Below are positions 7,660 through 16,441 of a stretch of 48,125 nt of DNA, piece by piece. Within the stretch, counting starts at the first letter, position 1. Every line of letters begins with the position of its first letter. The notes beneath the pieces were generated by a model. That model was not told the DNA's origin. It worked only from the letters and a program-made list of their open reading frames with translations, and did no database searches. A program made the translations under genes and the position numbers. The stretch is from positions 1 to 48,125 of the forward strand of contig DDZZ01000074.1 in NCBI GenBank assembly GCA_002346535.1, given 5' to 3'. The stretch comes from Opitutales bacterium UBA2995. Lineage in GTDB: Bacteria; Verrucomicrobiota; Verrucomicrobiia; Opitutales; UBA2995.

Positions 7660-9348
7660 ATGTTCAATTGGATTCAGACCAACCTCACCAAGCATTATAA
7701 GTGGTTCCTGTTTATTCTACTGGTGGTACTCATCGTTCCTTTTGTTTTCACAATTGGAAATTTCAGTCCTTGGGGAGGAGGAGGCCCATCTTACAAGGAG
7801 CAGCCATTTTTCCAATACGACCTTTCATCAATAGAAGACCAGCGAGCAATTTTTGGAAGAGGCCAGACCAGCATGACCATGAACCTCCCATCCTTTTACG
7901 GAAATCTGGGAGAAGCCTACCTGCAGAGTTATTCCTTGAGCCGCGCCGCTTACTTGTACTTGGCGGATCAGTTAAATATACCGGGCCCTAGCAAGGAAGC
8001 GTTTAAAGAGCATGCTCAAAGCCTGGCTGGATTCATGAATTTTAGCACTCAGGAATTCGACGCCACCCAATGGACCAATTATGTAAATTCATTGGCTGCA
8101 TCCGGACTTTCAGAAGTCTATGTAACCAAAGTAATTGAAGAAGATTATAGGGTAAATAAAGTCAGAGAATTATTGGGAGGCCCCGGACACATCCTCCAAT
8201 TTGAAGCAATTCGGGCAGCAGAACGCCAAAACACGGAATGGACCGTGGAAACGGCAAGTATGGATTATAGCGAATTTGCTCCGGAGATAACCGTGAGCGA
8301 TGAGGATATAGAGCAATATTTCGAGACAAACTCGTTTCGCTACGAGGTGGCTCAAAAAACAAAAGCAAGTTACCTGTTATTTGATCCAGCGAAGCACTTG
8401 GACGAGGGTTACAATCCCGAATCCGGAGAAAAAAGCATCCATTTCTTCACCCACAAAGCTCGCTATCAGGCAGCAATGCCCAAGCCGAAACCTATCGAAA
8501 AGGAAGATGGCACCACAGAAACGCCTGAAACCCTTGAAGTGACATTAGAGGAAGTTGAGGATCAAGTGATTGCGGAAATTAGGCTCGATCGTGCTAAGAA
8601 AGAAACCCAAAAGATGGCTGAAGCGTTTGCCTACCGACTGTTCGACCTGGAAATCGAAAATGGAAGCCCTGAATTCGAAGCCGCCGTCAACAATGCCGGA
8701 CTACAGCTCAACTCCCTCGTCCCATATTCCGAATCGACCGTGGCAACGCAAAACAATGTCAGTGCGGCCGCTCTCAGACAAATCTTCCGCCTTACACGCT
8801 ATTTCTCAGACCCCATTGAGAACGGAGACAATTTTGTTATCATAATAACTGAGGGTACCGAACCAGCCTACATCCCGGAACTCCCGGAATTACAGGCCGA
8901 TGTAAAAGCAGATTTGACCGAAGAAAGAAAGAGAACTCTATTCATTGAAAAAGGCGCTCAACTCAAAGACTTGATTACAAAGGCTATCAAAAACGGAGAC
9001 ACTTTCGAAGCGGCTGCGCAGGCACAGAAGCTGAATCACAAGTCTTTCGAAGTTTTTAAGCAAAACGCGCAACCGCCGGAAGGATTGGACAGCAGCATGA
9101 TCAACCAATTGCCCAATCTGGAAGAAGGAGCTGTGTCTGAATGGATCGCCAGTGAAACGAATGGAACCTTTTTATTCGCCGCAAAAAAGACTACACCCAC
9201 TTTTGAATTTGAAGCCGAAGAAGTAATATCGTACGTGGAACAAAACACGGCACTGTTGAGCGCTTCCAACGTCGAACCGATTGTGAGCGAGATCTTAATG
9301 AAAGAACTCGAAGGTACAGCGTTCGAACCAGAATCCACCCAACTTTAA
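7660..9348 (+). CDS. SurA/PpiD-like periplasmic folding factor
   Basis: The 562-residue protein has one N-terminal membrane anchor (about residues 14-33, WFLFILLVVLIVPFVFTIGN) and a long hydrophilic periplasmic part. This layout resembles PpiD, the anchored chaperone that helps outer-membrane proteins leave the Sec translocon. The helical regions at about 75-200 resemble the SurA N-terminal chaperone fold. I see no clear parvulin peptidyl-prolyl isomerase domain; the middle (about 240-400) is low in the usual motifs and rich in Glu and Lys. A chaperone without isomerase activity is therefore likely. It converges with miaA. Confidence 0.6.
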   Translation: MFNWIQTNLTKHYKWFLFILLVVLIVPFVFTIGNFSPWGGGGPSYKEQPFFQYDLSSIEDQRAIFGRGQTSMTMNLPSFYGNLGEAYLQSYSLSRAAYLYLADQLNIPGPSKEAFKEHAQSLAGFMNFSTQEFDATQWTNYVNSLAASGLSEVYVTKVIEEDYRVNKVRELLGGPGHILQFEAIRAAERQNTEWTVETASMDYSEFAPEITVSDEDIEQYFETNSFRYEVAQKTKASYLLFDPAKHLDEGYNPESGEKSIHFFTHKARYQAAMPKPKPIEKEDGTTETPETLEVTLEEVEDQVIAEIRLDRAKKETQKMAEAFAYRLFDLEIENGSPEFEAAVNNAGLQLNSLVPYSESTVATQNNVSAAALRQIFRLTRYFSDPIENGDNFVIIITEGTEPAYIPELPELQADVKADLTEERKRTLFIEKGAQLKDLITKAIKNGDTFEAAAQAQKLNHKSFEVFKQNAQPPEGLDSSMINQLPNLEEGAVSEWIASETNGTFLFAAKKTTPTFEFEAEEVISYVEQNTALLSASNVEPIVSEILMKELEGTAFEPESTQL

Positions 9349-9366
9349 GACTGTTTTCCTGCCAAT

Positions 9367-9381
9367 CCGACTAGGAGTCGG
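9367..9381. terminator. Hairpin between convergent genes
   Basis: CCGACT-AGG-AGTCGG forms a 6-bp perfect stem with a 3-base loop in the 37-base gap between the converging PpiD-like and miaA genes. The flanks are only moderately T-rich, so a bidirectional terminator is likely but not certain. Confidence 0.5.
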
Positions 9382-9385
9382 TCGG

Positions 9386-10318
9386 TCATTTCTTTGCCGG
9401 AACGAAACACCAGTCGTCCGGCAATAGATCCAGCGAGGACACATCCAAAATTGCCTCCTGCGGAATAAATTTTTTAAACCACGTTCGCTGCTTTTTCAGT
9501 AGCTTCCGCGTGTTTTGGGCGATGTCATCGGCCAGATTTTCAATACCTGCATCCCCTTTCAGGCAGGCAATAGTTTCCCGATAGCCAATGGCACTGGCGG
9601 CACTGGGGTTTTCTAATATTCCGAGTTCCAACAGCTTTTTGACTTCCTCTATCAGGCCAGCCTCGATCATTTGGTCCACTCGCAATCGTACCCGGCGCTC
9701 AAGTTGCTCCCTTGGTCTTTCCAAGACTAACAGATATTTATCGTAGCCATCAAACGCTCCAGCCTGTGCCGCAAATTCCTCCATCAGTTGAAGAATTGGC
9801 TTACCGGTAGCCACACAACGTAACCATGCTTTCAATACACGGCGGGGATTGGCCGTATCCAAACCTCCCAATCCATCAGGATTAAGAGAACTTAATTCGG
9901 CTAATGAATCCTCCAATGGCTGATTCTCAAACTGCTCGTCAATCCGCTTCAGTGCCTCTGATTTCAATTCCAGTTCATCCACCACCGGCGCAAAGAATGC
10001 ATTCAGATAAAACCCACTGCCACCTACCACCAAAACTTGGCGCCCTCGGGCCTGAATTGCCGCGACAATCTCCCTGACCTTTTTTAAGTATTCGCTTATT
10101 GAATACTGTTCGTTTACATTTCGGATGTCGATCATGTGGTGAGGAATTTCCGCCATTTCCTTGGCAGCCGGCTTGGCTGTGCCGATATTCATACCCCGGT
10201 AAAACAACAGAGAATCGCAAGAAAGAATCTCCGCATTATTTTTCTTAGCCCAACCCAAGGAGAGGCTGGTTTTCCCTACTGCGGTATACCCGGTAAGAAT
10301 GTGCAAGGCTGGTTTCAC
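9386..10318 (-). CDS. miaA: tRNA dimethylallyltransferase MiaA
   Basis: MiaA transfers a dimethylallyl group to N6 of A37 in tRNAs that read UNN codons. The 310-residue protein carries the P-loop GYTAVGKT at residues 10-17 and the family signature SCDSLLFYRGMNIGTAKP at about 33-50, followed by HHMIDIRN. The lid/insert region is present, with the ASAIGYRE and RTWFKKF segments near the C-terminus. It starts 123 bases from the divergent glycosyltransferase gene. Confidence 0.95.
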   Translation of the reverse strand: MKPALHILTGYTAVGKTSLSLGWAKKNNAEILSCDSLLFYRGMNIGTAKPAAKEMAEIPHHMIDIRNVNEQYSISEYLKKVREIVAAIQARGRQVLVVGGSGFYLNAFFAPVVDELELKSEALKRIDEQFENQPLEDSLAELSSLNPDGLGGLDTANPRRVLKAWLRCVATGKPILQLMEEFAAQAGAFDGYDKYLLVLERPREQLERRVRLRVDQMIEAGLIEEVKKLLELGILENPSAASAIGYRETIACLKGDAGIENLADDIAQNTRKLLKKQRTWFKKFIPQEAILDVSSLDLLPDDWCFVPAKK

Positions 10319-10441
10319 TGAAAGGAATATTTACTTCCAATTTACTATGGGTCAACGCTGTCCGTTGCCGGGACAAATATTTTGAAAAACCCATTGCTCT
10401 AATGAGCGGTTACCCTATGAGTATGCAGCAATCCTGTTAAC

Positions 10442-11578
10442 GTGAAAATCTGTCTGGCTACCGAAACTTTTCCACCCGAAATCAATGGAGTTTCCATGAC
10501 TCTCAATCGATTGGTCGCCGGGCTCTGCAGAATGGGGCACGAATTGCACGTAGTCCGACCAAGACAATTCAAAACCGATGGGCAGTTTAAACCAGCTGAA
10601 TATAGCGAAAATCTAGTAATGGGCATTCCCATACCAGGCTACGACATCCTGAAAATGGGGGTCGCCGGATTCGGGCAATTGAAAAAAGTCTGGCGATCAT
10701 TCGAACCCGACGTGATCCATATTGCAACGGAGGGCCCCTTAGGAATGCAAGCGCTGTATTCCGCACTTCGAAACAAGATACCGGTGGTATCCAGCTTTCA
10801 CACCAATTTCCATTCCTACGGCAAACACTACCATCTAGGTTGGTTGACAGGCCTGGGGCTGGCAGGTCTCCGATACTTCCACAATAAGACTCGTCTAACA
10901 CTCGTACCCAGCGAAGACCTACGAAACGAATTGAATAAAAGTGGCTTCAAGAACTTACGAATAATGAGCCGGGGTGTGGATACGAATTTGTTTTCTCCAG
11001 CCAAACGAGATCCTGAACTTAGAAAGTCCTGGGGAGTTAATGAAAATCAACCGGTACTTATTTACGTCGGCCGTTTGGCTGGCGAAAAGAACATTCCTTT
11101 GGCAGTAAAGGCATATAAACAAGTGAAAGAGATTTGCCCTGACTTAAAGTTTGTATTGGTAGGAGACGGGCCAGCGAGAAAGAGCATCGAAAAAAAACAT
11201 CCTGAGCTGATATTTGCCGGCATGAAACGTGGCGAAGAACTGGCCAAATATTATGCATCGGGAGATGTATTTTTATTTCCCAGCATTACTGAAACATTCG
11301 GCAATGTAGTTACGGAGGCCTTGGCAAGCGGACTTGTCGTGCTCGGATATGATTATGCGGCCCCAGGACGCTATATTCAGCCAGGAAATAACGGTTGGCT
11401 AGCACCATTTGACGATTCAGACGCCTTTTTGGAGGCCTCAAAAGGTGTATTTACCGCTCGGAACGACTGGTCGGAAATACGTAAAGAGGCCCGAAAAACT
11501 GCCGAAGAGCTCAATTGGAAGGCTATCCTGACCAATTATATTCAGGACGTTGAAAAAGCTATTTCAAATTGTGAATAA
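10442..11578 (+). CDS. Glycosyltransferase family 4 protein
   Basis: This 378-residue GT-B fold enzyme begins with GTG at 10442. The N-terminal domain has PPEINGVSMTLNRLVAGL, typical of GT4 enzymes that bind the acceptor. The C-terminal nucleotide-sugar domain shows SRGVDTNLFSP, IYVGRLAGEKN and the donor-binding segment FPSITETFGNVVTEALASGL with the E-x7-E pattern (here ETFGNVVTE). It resembles the GDP-mannose-dependent alpha-mannosyltransferases of bacterial glycolipid synthesis. The donor and acceptor cannot be fixed from sequence. It stands alone, divergent from miaA. Confidence 0.85.
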   Translation: MKICLATETFPPEINGVSMTLNRLVAGLCRMGHELHVVRPRQFKTDGQFKPAEYSENLVMGIPIPGYDILKMGVAGFGQLKKVWRSFEPDVIHIATEGPLGMQALYSALRNKIPVVSSFHTNFHSYGKHYHLGWLTGLGLAGLRYFHNKTRLTLVPSEDLRNELNKSGFKNLRIMSRGVDTNLFSPAKRDPELRKSWGVNENQPVLIYVGRLAGEKNIPLAVKAYKQVKEICPDLKFVLVGDGPARKSIEKKHPELIFAGMKRGEELAKYYASGDVFLFPSITETFGNVVTEALASGLVVLGYDYAAPGRYIQPGNNGWLAPFDDSDAFLEASKGVFTARNDWSEIRKEARKTAEELNWKAILTNYIQDVEKAISNCE

Positions 11579-11910
11579 CTTATTCTTGGCAAAGCTTTAA
11601 CTCGCTGATACCGCCTAGAAACTTCTATTTTTTGGTAAAACCGTGGATTTTATTCACAGTAGTCGATTTTTGAGAATATCGGCAATTCAAAAAGTGGGAT
11701 TTTGCGGAAAATTTGTCAAAATCATGAGGTTTCGGATACACGATTTTGTACTTCAATTCCCCATACACGCCTATTAAGGGCTGTTATTTGTTACAGAACA
11801 AATGCCACTGTTATCGGTCAGGTTAAAAGACGGATTTCAAGTGCTACGGGGATGGAAGCCTGCCAGGAAGGCCCGCAAGCTGAGCTTATTGCCAACTTAT
11901 TCACAATCCG
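11579..11910. other. Intergenic region, nothing recognised
   Basis: This 332-base AT-rich gap contains no convincing gene, RNA or strong hairpin. A 70-codon frame at 11702-11914 has a composition unlike a protein and no ribosome-binding site. Confidence 0.4.
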
Positions 11911-12365
11911 ATGAAAAAACCTGTCCTGAAGCCTAAAACGATCATTCTTTTGGATGTTCATCTGAGCATGGGAGACAGCAAAGCCAAGGAAATTGCGCAA
12001 TTCCTGAAACATACTCATTGCGAAACTCTCATTTTGAACGGTGATATTTTCGATACCTGGAGTCTGAAACGTCGCAAAGGCATATGGAGCAAGTACAATA
12101 GCCGATTTATCCGCATGGTTGTTCTTAAAAAAATAAAGCGCAAAGAGACTCAAGTTATCTATCTGCGAGGGAATCATGGCGGTGTCTTGAGGAAATTCAT
12201 GCCCATCCATTCCGGCGATTGGGCGAAGTCATTGACGGCCATCGTGGAAACCTGGACGGCTCACTTGAATTGCTCGATTATCAGGCATTCATCCAACAGT
12301 TGGAAGAAGCCACAGTTCTCATAAAAACATCAACGGTTATGCCAATTGAAAGGAGCCGGAGTTAG
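11911..12365 (+). pseudogene. Broken LpxH-like metallophosphoesterase
   Basis: The first 100 codons are the N-terminus of a calcineurin-like phosphoesterase of the UDP-2,3-diacylglucosamine-hydrolase-like type. The metal motifs DVHLS (near residue 15) and LNGDIFDTW (near 45) are present, and YLRGNHG (near 88) follows. The normal GNHD is altered to GNHG. Directly after KFMPI the text jumps to SGDWAKSLTAIVE, which in this family is the C-terminal block, so the middle (over 100 residues) has been deleted. The closing segment LDGSLELLDYQAFIQQLEEA lies in another frame up to a TAG at 12363. The gene is therefore a remnant with a deletion, a frameshift and a lost metal ligand. Confidence 0.72.
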
Positions 12366-12392
12366 AGAAGCAAACTCTTCCGAAGTCGCAAT

Positions 12393-13196
12393 TTACAGAA
12401 GGACGCCTTCTGAAAGCTCTCTGACACTGTTTCGAAGGCCGGACAACATAGCTTCCTCGTCGTCTAAGTGATCGGCAATCACGTTTACGATTGCGCTGCC
12501 TACGACAACGCCATCTGCGATTTCTGCCACCTCTCGTACCTGCGAAGGTTTAGAGATTCCAAAACCAACCACCACCGGTTTAGAAGTGTTTTCCTGGATA
12601 GTTTTTAACTTTCTGGGCAAGCTGGTTTCCAGGGAGTCTCTCACACCGGTGACGCCCTCCCGAGAAACGTAGTATACGAATCCGGTGGAAGCTTTTGCAA
12701 TTTCGCAAATGCGATTTCCCGGAGTGGTTGGCGCCACTATGAACACTGTCTTCATTCCAACCCTTTCGCAAGTTGCCAGGTAGTCTTCCGCCTCCATTGG
12801 GGGTAAATCTAGCGCAAGGATCGCATCCACCCCTGCTTCCAGACAATCGTTCAAATAGTTTTCAGTGCCTTGGGAAAATATCTGGTTATAGTATGCATAC
12901 AATACGATTGGCACTTTAGCACTTAATACTCGCGAAGCCCGAATCAGGTTCAACACATCCTTTTTAGTGATGCCGCTGTCCAAAGCTCGTTTCGCAGCAC
13001 ATTGATTCGTCCACCCATCCGCCAAGGGGTCGGAGAAAGGCACGCCAAATTCTAGAATGTGTACCCCCGATTCCAACACTACCTGAGTCACTTTCAAGGA
13101 AGTCTCATAATTAGGATCGCCCGCACACAGGTATGCGATAAAGCTTTTGCGGTTTTCGTCTTTAGCCCGGGAAAATTCTGCGGCAATGCGGTCCAT
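12393..13196 (-). CDS. trpA: Tryptophan synthase alpha subunit
   Basis: TrpA cleaves indole-3-glycerol phosphate to indole and glyceraldehyde-3-phosphate and passes indole to TrpB. The 267-residue TIM barrel has the signature HILEFGVPFSDPLADG, with Glu49 and Asp60 in the same positions as the E. coli catalytic pair. Phosphate-binding segments follow (GVTGVRDSL, VVGFGISKP and GVVVGSAIV). No trpB or other trp gene is nearby, so it is a stand-alone copy in this window. It is followed on the other strand by a broken phosphoesterase gene. Confidence 0.95.
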   Translation of the reverse strand: MDRIAAEFSRAKDENRKSFIAYLCAGDPNYETSLKVTQVVLESGVHILEFGVPFSDPLADGWTNQCAAKRALDSGITKKDVLNLIRASRVLSAKVPIVLYAYYNQIFSQGTENYLNDCLEAGVDAILALDLPPMEAEDYLATCERVGMKTVFIVAPTTPGNRICEIAKASTGFVYYVSREGVTGVRDSLETSLPRKLKTIQENTSKPVVVGFGISKPSQVREVAEIADGVVVGSAIVNVIADHLDDEEAMLSGLRNSVRELSEGVLL

Positions 13197-13394
13197 AAAA
13201 ATTTAGAAAGCTAACAAAACTGCCTTGGGCCCGCCATGCGTCAATGGGAAATAAACGATTCAGTTTCCTTATTGAGGCAGATAAATCCCATTATATTGGA
13301 ATTTTAATGGTTCAAAACCGAGACTACCAGATCTGAAATAATTATTTATTTTTACAGAGGTTGACAGATCTTAAGCATTCACGAGCTTACCCCT

Positions 13395-14414
13395 ATGGCG
13401 CAAAAAGCTGTCCTAATTCTAAATCTTGGCTCGCCGGATTCCACGGAGGTATACGACGTGAGACGGTATTTGAAAGAGTTCCTGCTCGACGAGCGGGTCA
13501 TCGATTCATCGCCACTTGCGCGTAATCTCCTCGTCCGCGGAATAATTTTGCCGACGCGCCCCCAAAAAACAGCGGCTGCCTACCGCAAGGTGTGGACGGA
13601 TGATGGAAGCCCTCTGATAGTTACGAGCAAAACCGTGCAGCAGAAGGTTCAGGAAAAAGTGGATGTACCAATCGAATTGGCAATGCGTTATGGCTCTCCT
13701 ACTATTCCCGAAGCAATATATCGTTTGAATGAGCAAGATGTTCAGGACCTCTTTATAATGCCGATGTATCCGCACTACGCCATGTCTAGCTACGAAACAG
13801 TTCTCGTCCGCGTTCATGAAGAAATTAAAGAACAGTCCCCTACCATGACCTGGACCGTAATGCAGCCGTTTTACAAGGACGACGACTACATCCACGCCAT
13901 GGTGGAAAACGCCCGCCCGCACATCACGGACGACCTCGAAAAAGTCCTTTTTAGTTTCCACGGAATTCCGGAGCGACACCTGCGCAAGGCCGACTCTTCA
14001 CACGCTCATTGCATGTCCGTTCCCGATTGCTGCAATGTCTCTCATCCTGCCCAAAGCACCTGCTACCGGCACCAGTGTTTTGAAACAGTGAGAGCCTTTA
14101 CCAAAAAAATCGGGCTCGAAATGGGCCAATATTCGATTTCCTTCCAATCGCGCCTGACCAGGGAACCCTGGCTACGACCTTACACGGATCATGTTCTAGA
14201 GGCCTTGCCCAAACAAGGCGTAAAGCGTCTGGCAGTAATATGCCCAGCATTTGTGACAGACTGCCTGGAAACCCTGGAAGAAATTGAAATGGAAGGGCGG
14301 AAGGAGTTTCTTGCCGCAGGAGGAGAATACTTCACAATGATCCCCTGCTTAAATGACCACCCTGCCTGGATATCCACGTTGGTGAACCGTATACGGGACT
14401 GGGCAGAAAACTAA
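13395..14414 (+). CDS. hemH: Ferrochelatase
   Basis: Ferrochelatase inserts ferrous iron into protoporphyrin IX, or into coproporphyrin in some lineages. The 339-residue protein has NLGSPDS at the N-terminus, the catalytic-histidine motif SFHGIPERH (His189) and the acidic CLETLEEI motif near residue 290. A Cys-rich insert at 206-228 (Cys206, 212, 213, 223, 228) follows the catalytic loop and could hold an iron-sulfur cluster or a disulfide; I cannot decide which. It leads a three-gene group with ccsA/hemX and hemA, joining haem synthesis to cytochrome assembly. Confidence 0.94.
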   Translation: MAQKAVLILNLGSPDSTEVYDVRRYLKEFLLDERVIDSSPLARNLLVRGIILPTRPQKTAAAYRKVWTDDGSPLIVTSKTVQQKVQEKVDVPIELAMRYGSPTIPEAIYRLNEQDVQDLFIMPMYPHYAMSSYETVLVRVHEEIKEQSPTMTWTVMQPFYKDDDYIHAMVENARPHITDDLEKVLFSFHGIPERHLRKADSSHAHCMSVPDCCNVSHPAQSTCYRHQCFETVRAFTKKIGLEMGQYSISFQSRLTREPWLRPYTDHVLEALPKQGVKRLAVICPAFVTDCLETLEEIEMEGRKEFLAAGGEYFTMIPCLNDHPAWISTLVNRIRDWAEN

Positions 14415-14434
14415 TCAACAATACACGATAGGAT

Positions 14435-15292
14435 ATGGATCTCAGTACAGATGTCTTGATGATCGGTGTAGGAAACTTGGTCTACACCTTGGGGTTTGTT
14501 ACCGTTATTTTTTACCTCATTCGGACCCGACACCATCCCAGGTGGCTCCTCTATTTCCTAATCGCAAGTGGATATGCAATTCAAACTTATGGATTGTACC
14601 TGAGGGGAATCGATGTCCAGGGCTGCCCCGTTGGGAACACATTTGAAATTGTTCAATTCGTAATTTGGTCCCTCACATTTTGCTTCCTGGTGCTGGGCCC
14701 AGCATTTCGCCTGAGCCTGTTCGGCTTTTTCACCGCCGGTCTGGCGGTGTTACTCTCGATTTTGTCCTTTGTCTTCCCTGCTTGGGATACACCTTATGCG
14801 CTTTTCTCAGCCAGCGGAAAAGCCTCCATAGAATTTCATGCTGCATTGGCGGTTTTTTCATACGGCATTTTCGGACTGCTGGCAGTTAGCTCTATCCTCT
14901 ACATCCTTCAGAATTTTTCCTTAAAACACCATCGCTTCAAAGGGATTTATGCTTTCCTGCCATCCTTGGTTGAAAGCGAGACCATGACTTTGAGAATGCT
15001 CATAGCCGGATCGAGCATTCTTACACTGTCATTGATTGTCGGATCCATTTATTGGCTACAAAACGCGGCAGACGTGAACTGGCTAAAACTAGTATTCACC
15101 ATTACCGTTTGGTTGGCCTACCTGGTGGTACTTTTTCTGAGATTAGGAAACCGCCTCTATGCTAGAAAGCTCGCCTGGACCTGCATTGCTCTGTTTTTGG
15201 TGGCCCTTGTTTCGATCTGGCCGATCGACGCTAGTCGAGGAGGATCAAAAGAAATTACTGGCAACCTTCCTTCAAAGTCCCTGGATGAGTAA
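14435..15292 (+). CDS. CcsA/HemX-type cytochrome c assembly membrane protein
   Basis: The 285-residue protein is nearly all membrane helix (about eight segments) and has no signal peptide. The family resembles CcsA/HemX, which handles haem for cytochrome c maturation and often lies next to hemA. The histidine-bearing helix FHAALAVFSYGIFGLLAV is clear near residues 130-147. The CcsA tryptophan-rich haem motif is not obvious, so HemX-like is the safer description. It starts 20 bases after hemH and its stop overlaps the hemA start by 8 bases, which suggests translational coupling. Confidence 0.82.
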   Translation: MDLSTDVLMIGVGNLVYTLGFVTVIFYLIRTRHHPRWLLYFLIASGYAIQTYGLYLRGIDVQGCPVGNTFEIVQFVIWSLTFCFLVLGPAFRLSLFGFFTAGLAVLLSILSFVFPAWDTPYALFSASGKASIEFHAALAVFSYGIFGLLAVSSILYILQNFSLKHHRFKGIYAFLPSLVESETMTLRMLIAGSSILTLSLIVGSIYWLQNAADVNWLKLVFTITVWLAYLVVLFLRLGNRLYARKLAWTCIALFLVALVSIWPIDASRGGSKEITGNLPSKSLDE

Positions 15293-16352
15293 AAGCAAAC
15301 TCAGCTTCTTTTGTTGGGGAGTCAGTCATCACAATACTCCCATAGAATACCGGGAAAAAATTAGTCCTGGCCCGGACCAGCTCGACCAAATTTATAAGGC
15401 TCTCTTTAATTTGGATTGGTTGAATGAAATTACCATCCTCAGTACCTGCAACCGGTTGGAAGTCTATGGCACAGGTTACGAAACTGAAAAGCAAAGCATT
15501 GCCAAAACCCTTTCAAAGATCCTCAAGGTTGATTCCAATGGACTTACCGAAAAATCCACCCTGCTTTTGGAAGAGGAAGCTATGCGACACCTCTTCTCAG
15601 TAACGGCAGGATTGGATTCTCAAATAGTCGGAGAAGTTGAAATCACAGGTCAGGTTAAGCAGGCCTTTCTTTATGCCGCCAAGCAACGAACCGTCGGCAA
15701 GCACTTGAACAAAGCGTTTCAAAAAAGTTTTCAGGCCTGCAAATGGATTCGCTCCAATACCAATATTGGGAAGGGCCAAATAAATGTAGCCACTGTTGCG
15801 GTAGACCTAGCCCTTAAAGTGTTTGGTGATCTACGGGAATCCACGGTCATAGTTATTGGAGCTGGTGATATCGCTGAAAAAACGGTTGCGGCCCTCCGCA
15901 GTCGCGGGGCCAAGAATCTGATTCTATGCAACCGCACTTTTTCCAAAGCTCAGGAGTTAGCCGAATCAATAAGTGGAAATGCTGTACCCTTTGAGAGTCT
16001 GGATTGTCATTTTCTTCAAGCGGATGTGGTGCTTTGTTCAACCTCGAGTCCCGAAATGGTCCTGAGCAAAAACCGCATGCAGAAATTTTTAAAGAAACGA
16101 TCCATCAAACCCATATGTTTATTGGATTTGGCCTTACCTAGAGATATCGATCCTGGGATTGACCATTTGCCCAATGTTTTTCTTTACAATCTGGACGACC
16201 TTGCCGAAATAGCCGAAAGCAATCTGACAGCGAGAAAGAAGGAATTGTCCCACTGCCACGAGTATATTGAAAAGAAAGTCCAACACGTGGTCCATGGACA
16301 CACGCTCCCAACAGTGGAAAACAACAATCCCAGACAAATCAAGCAGGCTTAA
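15285..16352 (+). CDS. hemA: Glutamyl-tRNA reductase
   Basis: HemA reduces glutamyl-tRNA(Glu) to glutamate-1-semialdehyde, the first step of the C5 route to tetrapyrroles. The catalytic cysteine lies in STCNRLEVYG (Cys55), followed by GLDSQIVGEVEITGQVKQAF and the NADPH-binding fold VIVIGAGDIAEKTVAAL. I chose the ATG at 15285 (355 residues), overlapping the previous gene by 8 bases; the in-frame TTG or ATG codons further up lie inside that gene. Many HemA proteins have 410-430 residues. Here the protein stops soon after the long spinal helix, leaving little of the dimerisation domain. Confidence 0.93.
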   Translation: MSKSKLSFFCWGVSHHNTPIEYREKISPGPDQLDQIYKALFNLDWLNEITILSTCNRLEVYGTGYETEKQSIAKTLSKILKVDSNGLTEKSTLLLEEEAMRHLFSVTAGLDSQIVGEVEITGQVKQAFLYAAKQRTVGKHLNKAFQKSFQACKWIRSNTNIGKGQINVATVAVDLALKVFGDLRESTVIVIGAGDIAEKTVAALRSRGAKNLILCNRTFSKAQELAESISGNAVPFESLDCHFLQADVVLCSTSSPEMVLSKNRMQKFLKKRSIKPICLLDLALPRDIDPGIDHLPNVFLYNLDDLAEIAESNLTARKKELSHCHEYIEKKVQHVVHGHTLPTVENNNPRQIKQA

Positions 16353-16359
16353 ATCAAAT

Positions 16360-16379
16360 AAACCGACCGAGCCGGTTTT
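16360..16379. terminator. Weak hairpin downstream of hemA
   Basis: AAACCG and CGGTTT form a 6-bp stem around a 7-base loop, followed by TTTT, 8 bases after the hemA stop and before the convergent lpxB end. Confidence 0.4.
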
Positions 16380-16441
16380 ACCGCATTAAAGGACAAGCTG
16401 ATTTCGGCGAAAGCGCTACAAAATGCGGAGGGATTGCGTTT

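Noticed and set aside
11702..11914. 70-codon frame upstream of the LpxH-like remnant
   Set aside because: Composition is unlike a protein and no start signal is visible.
13355..13394. TTGACA upstream of hemH as a promoter
   Set aside because: No acceptable -10 hexamer at 16-18 bases.
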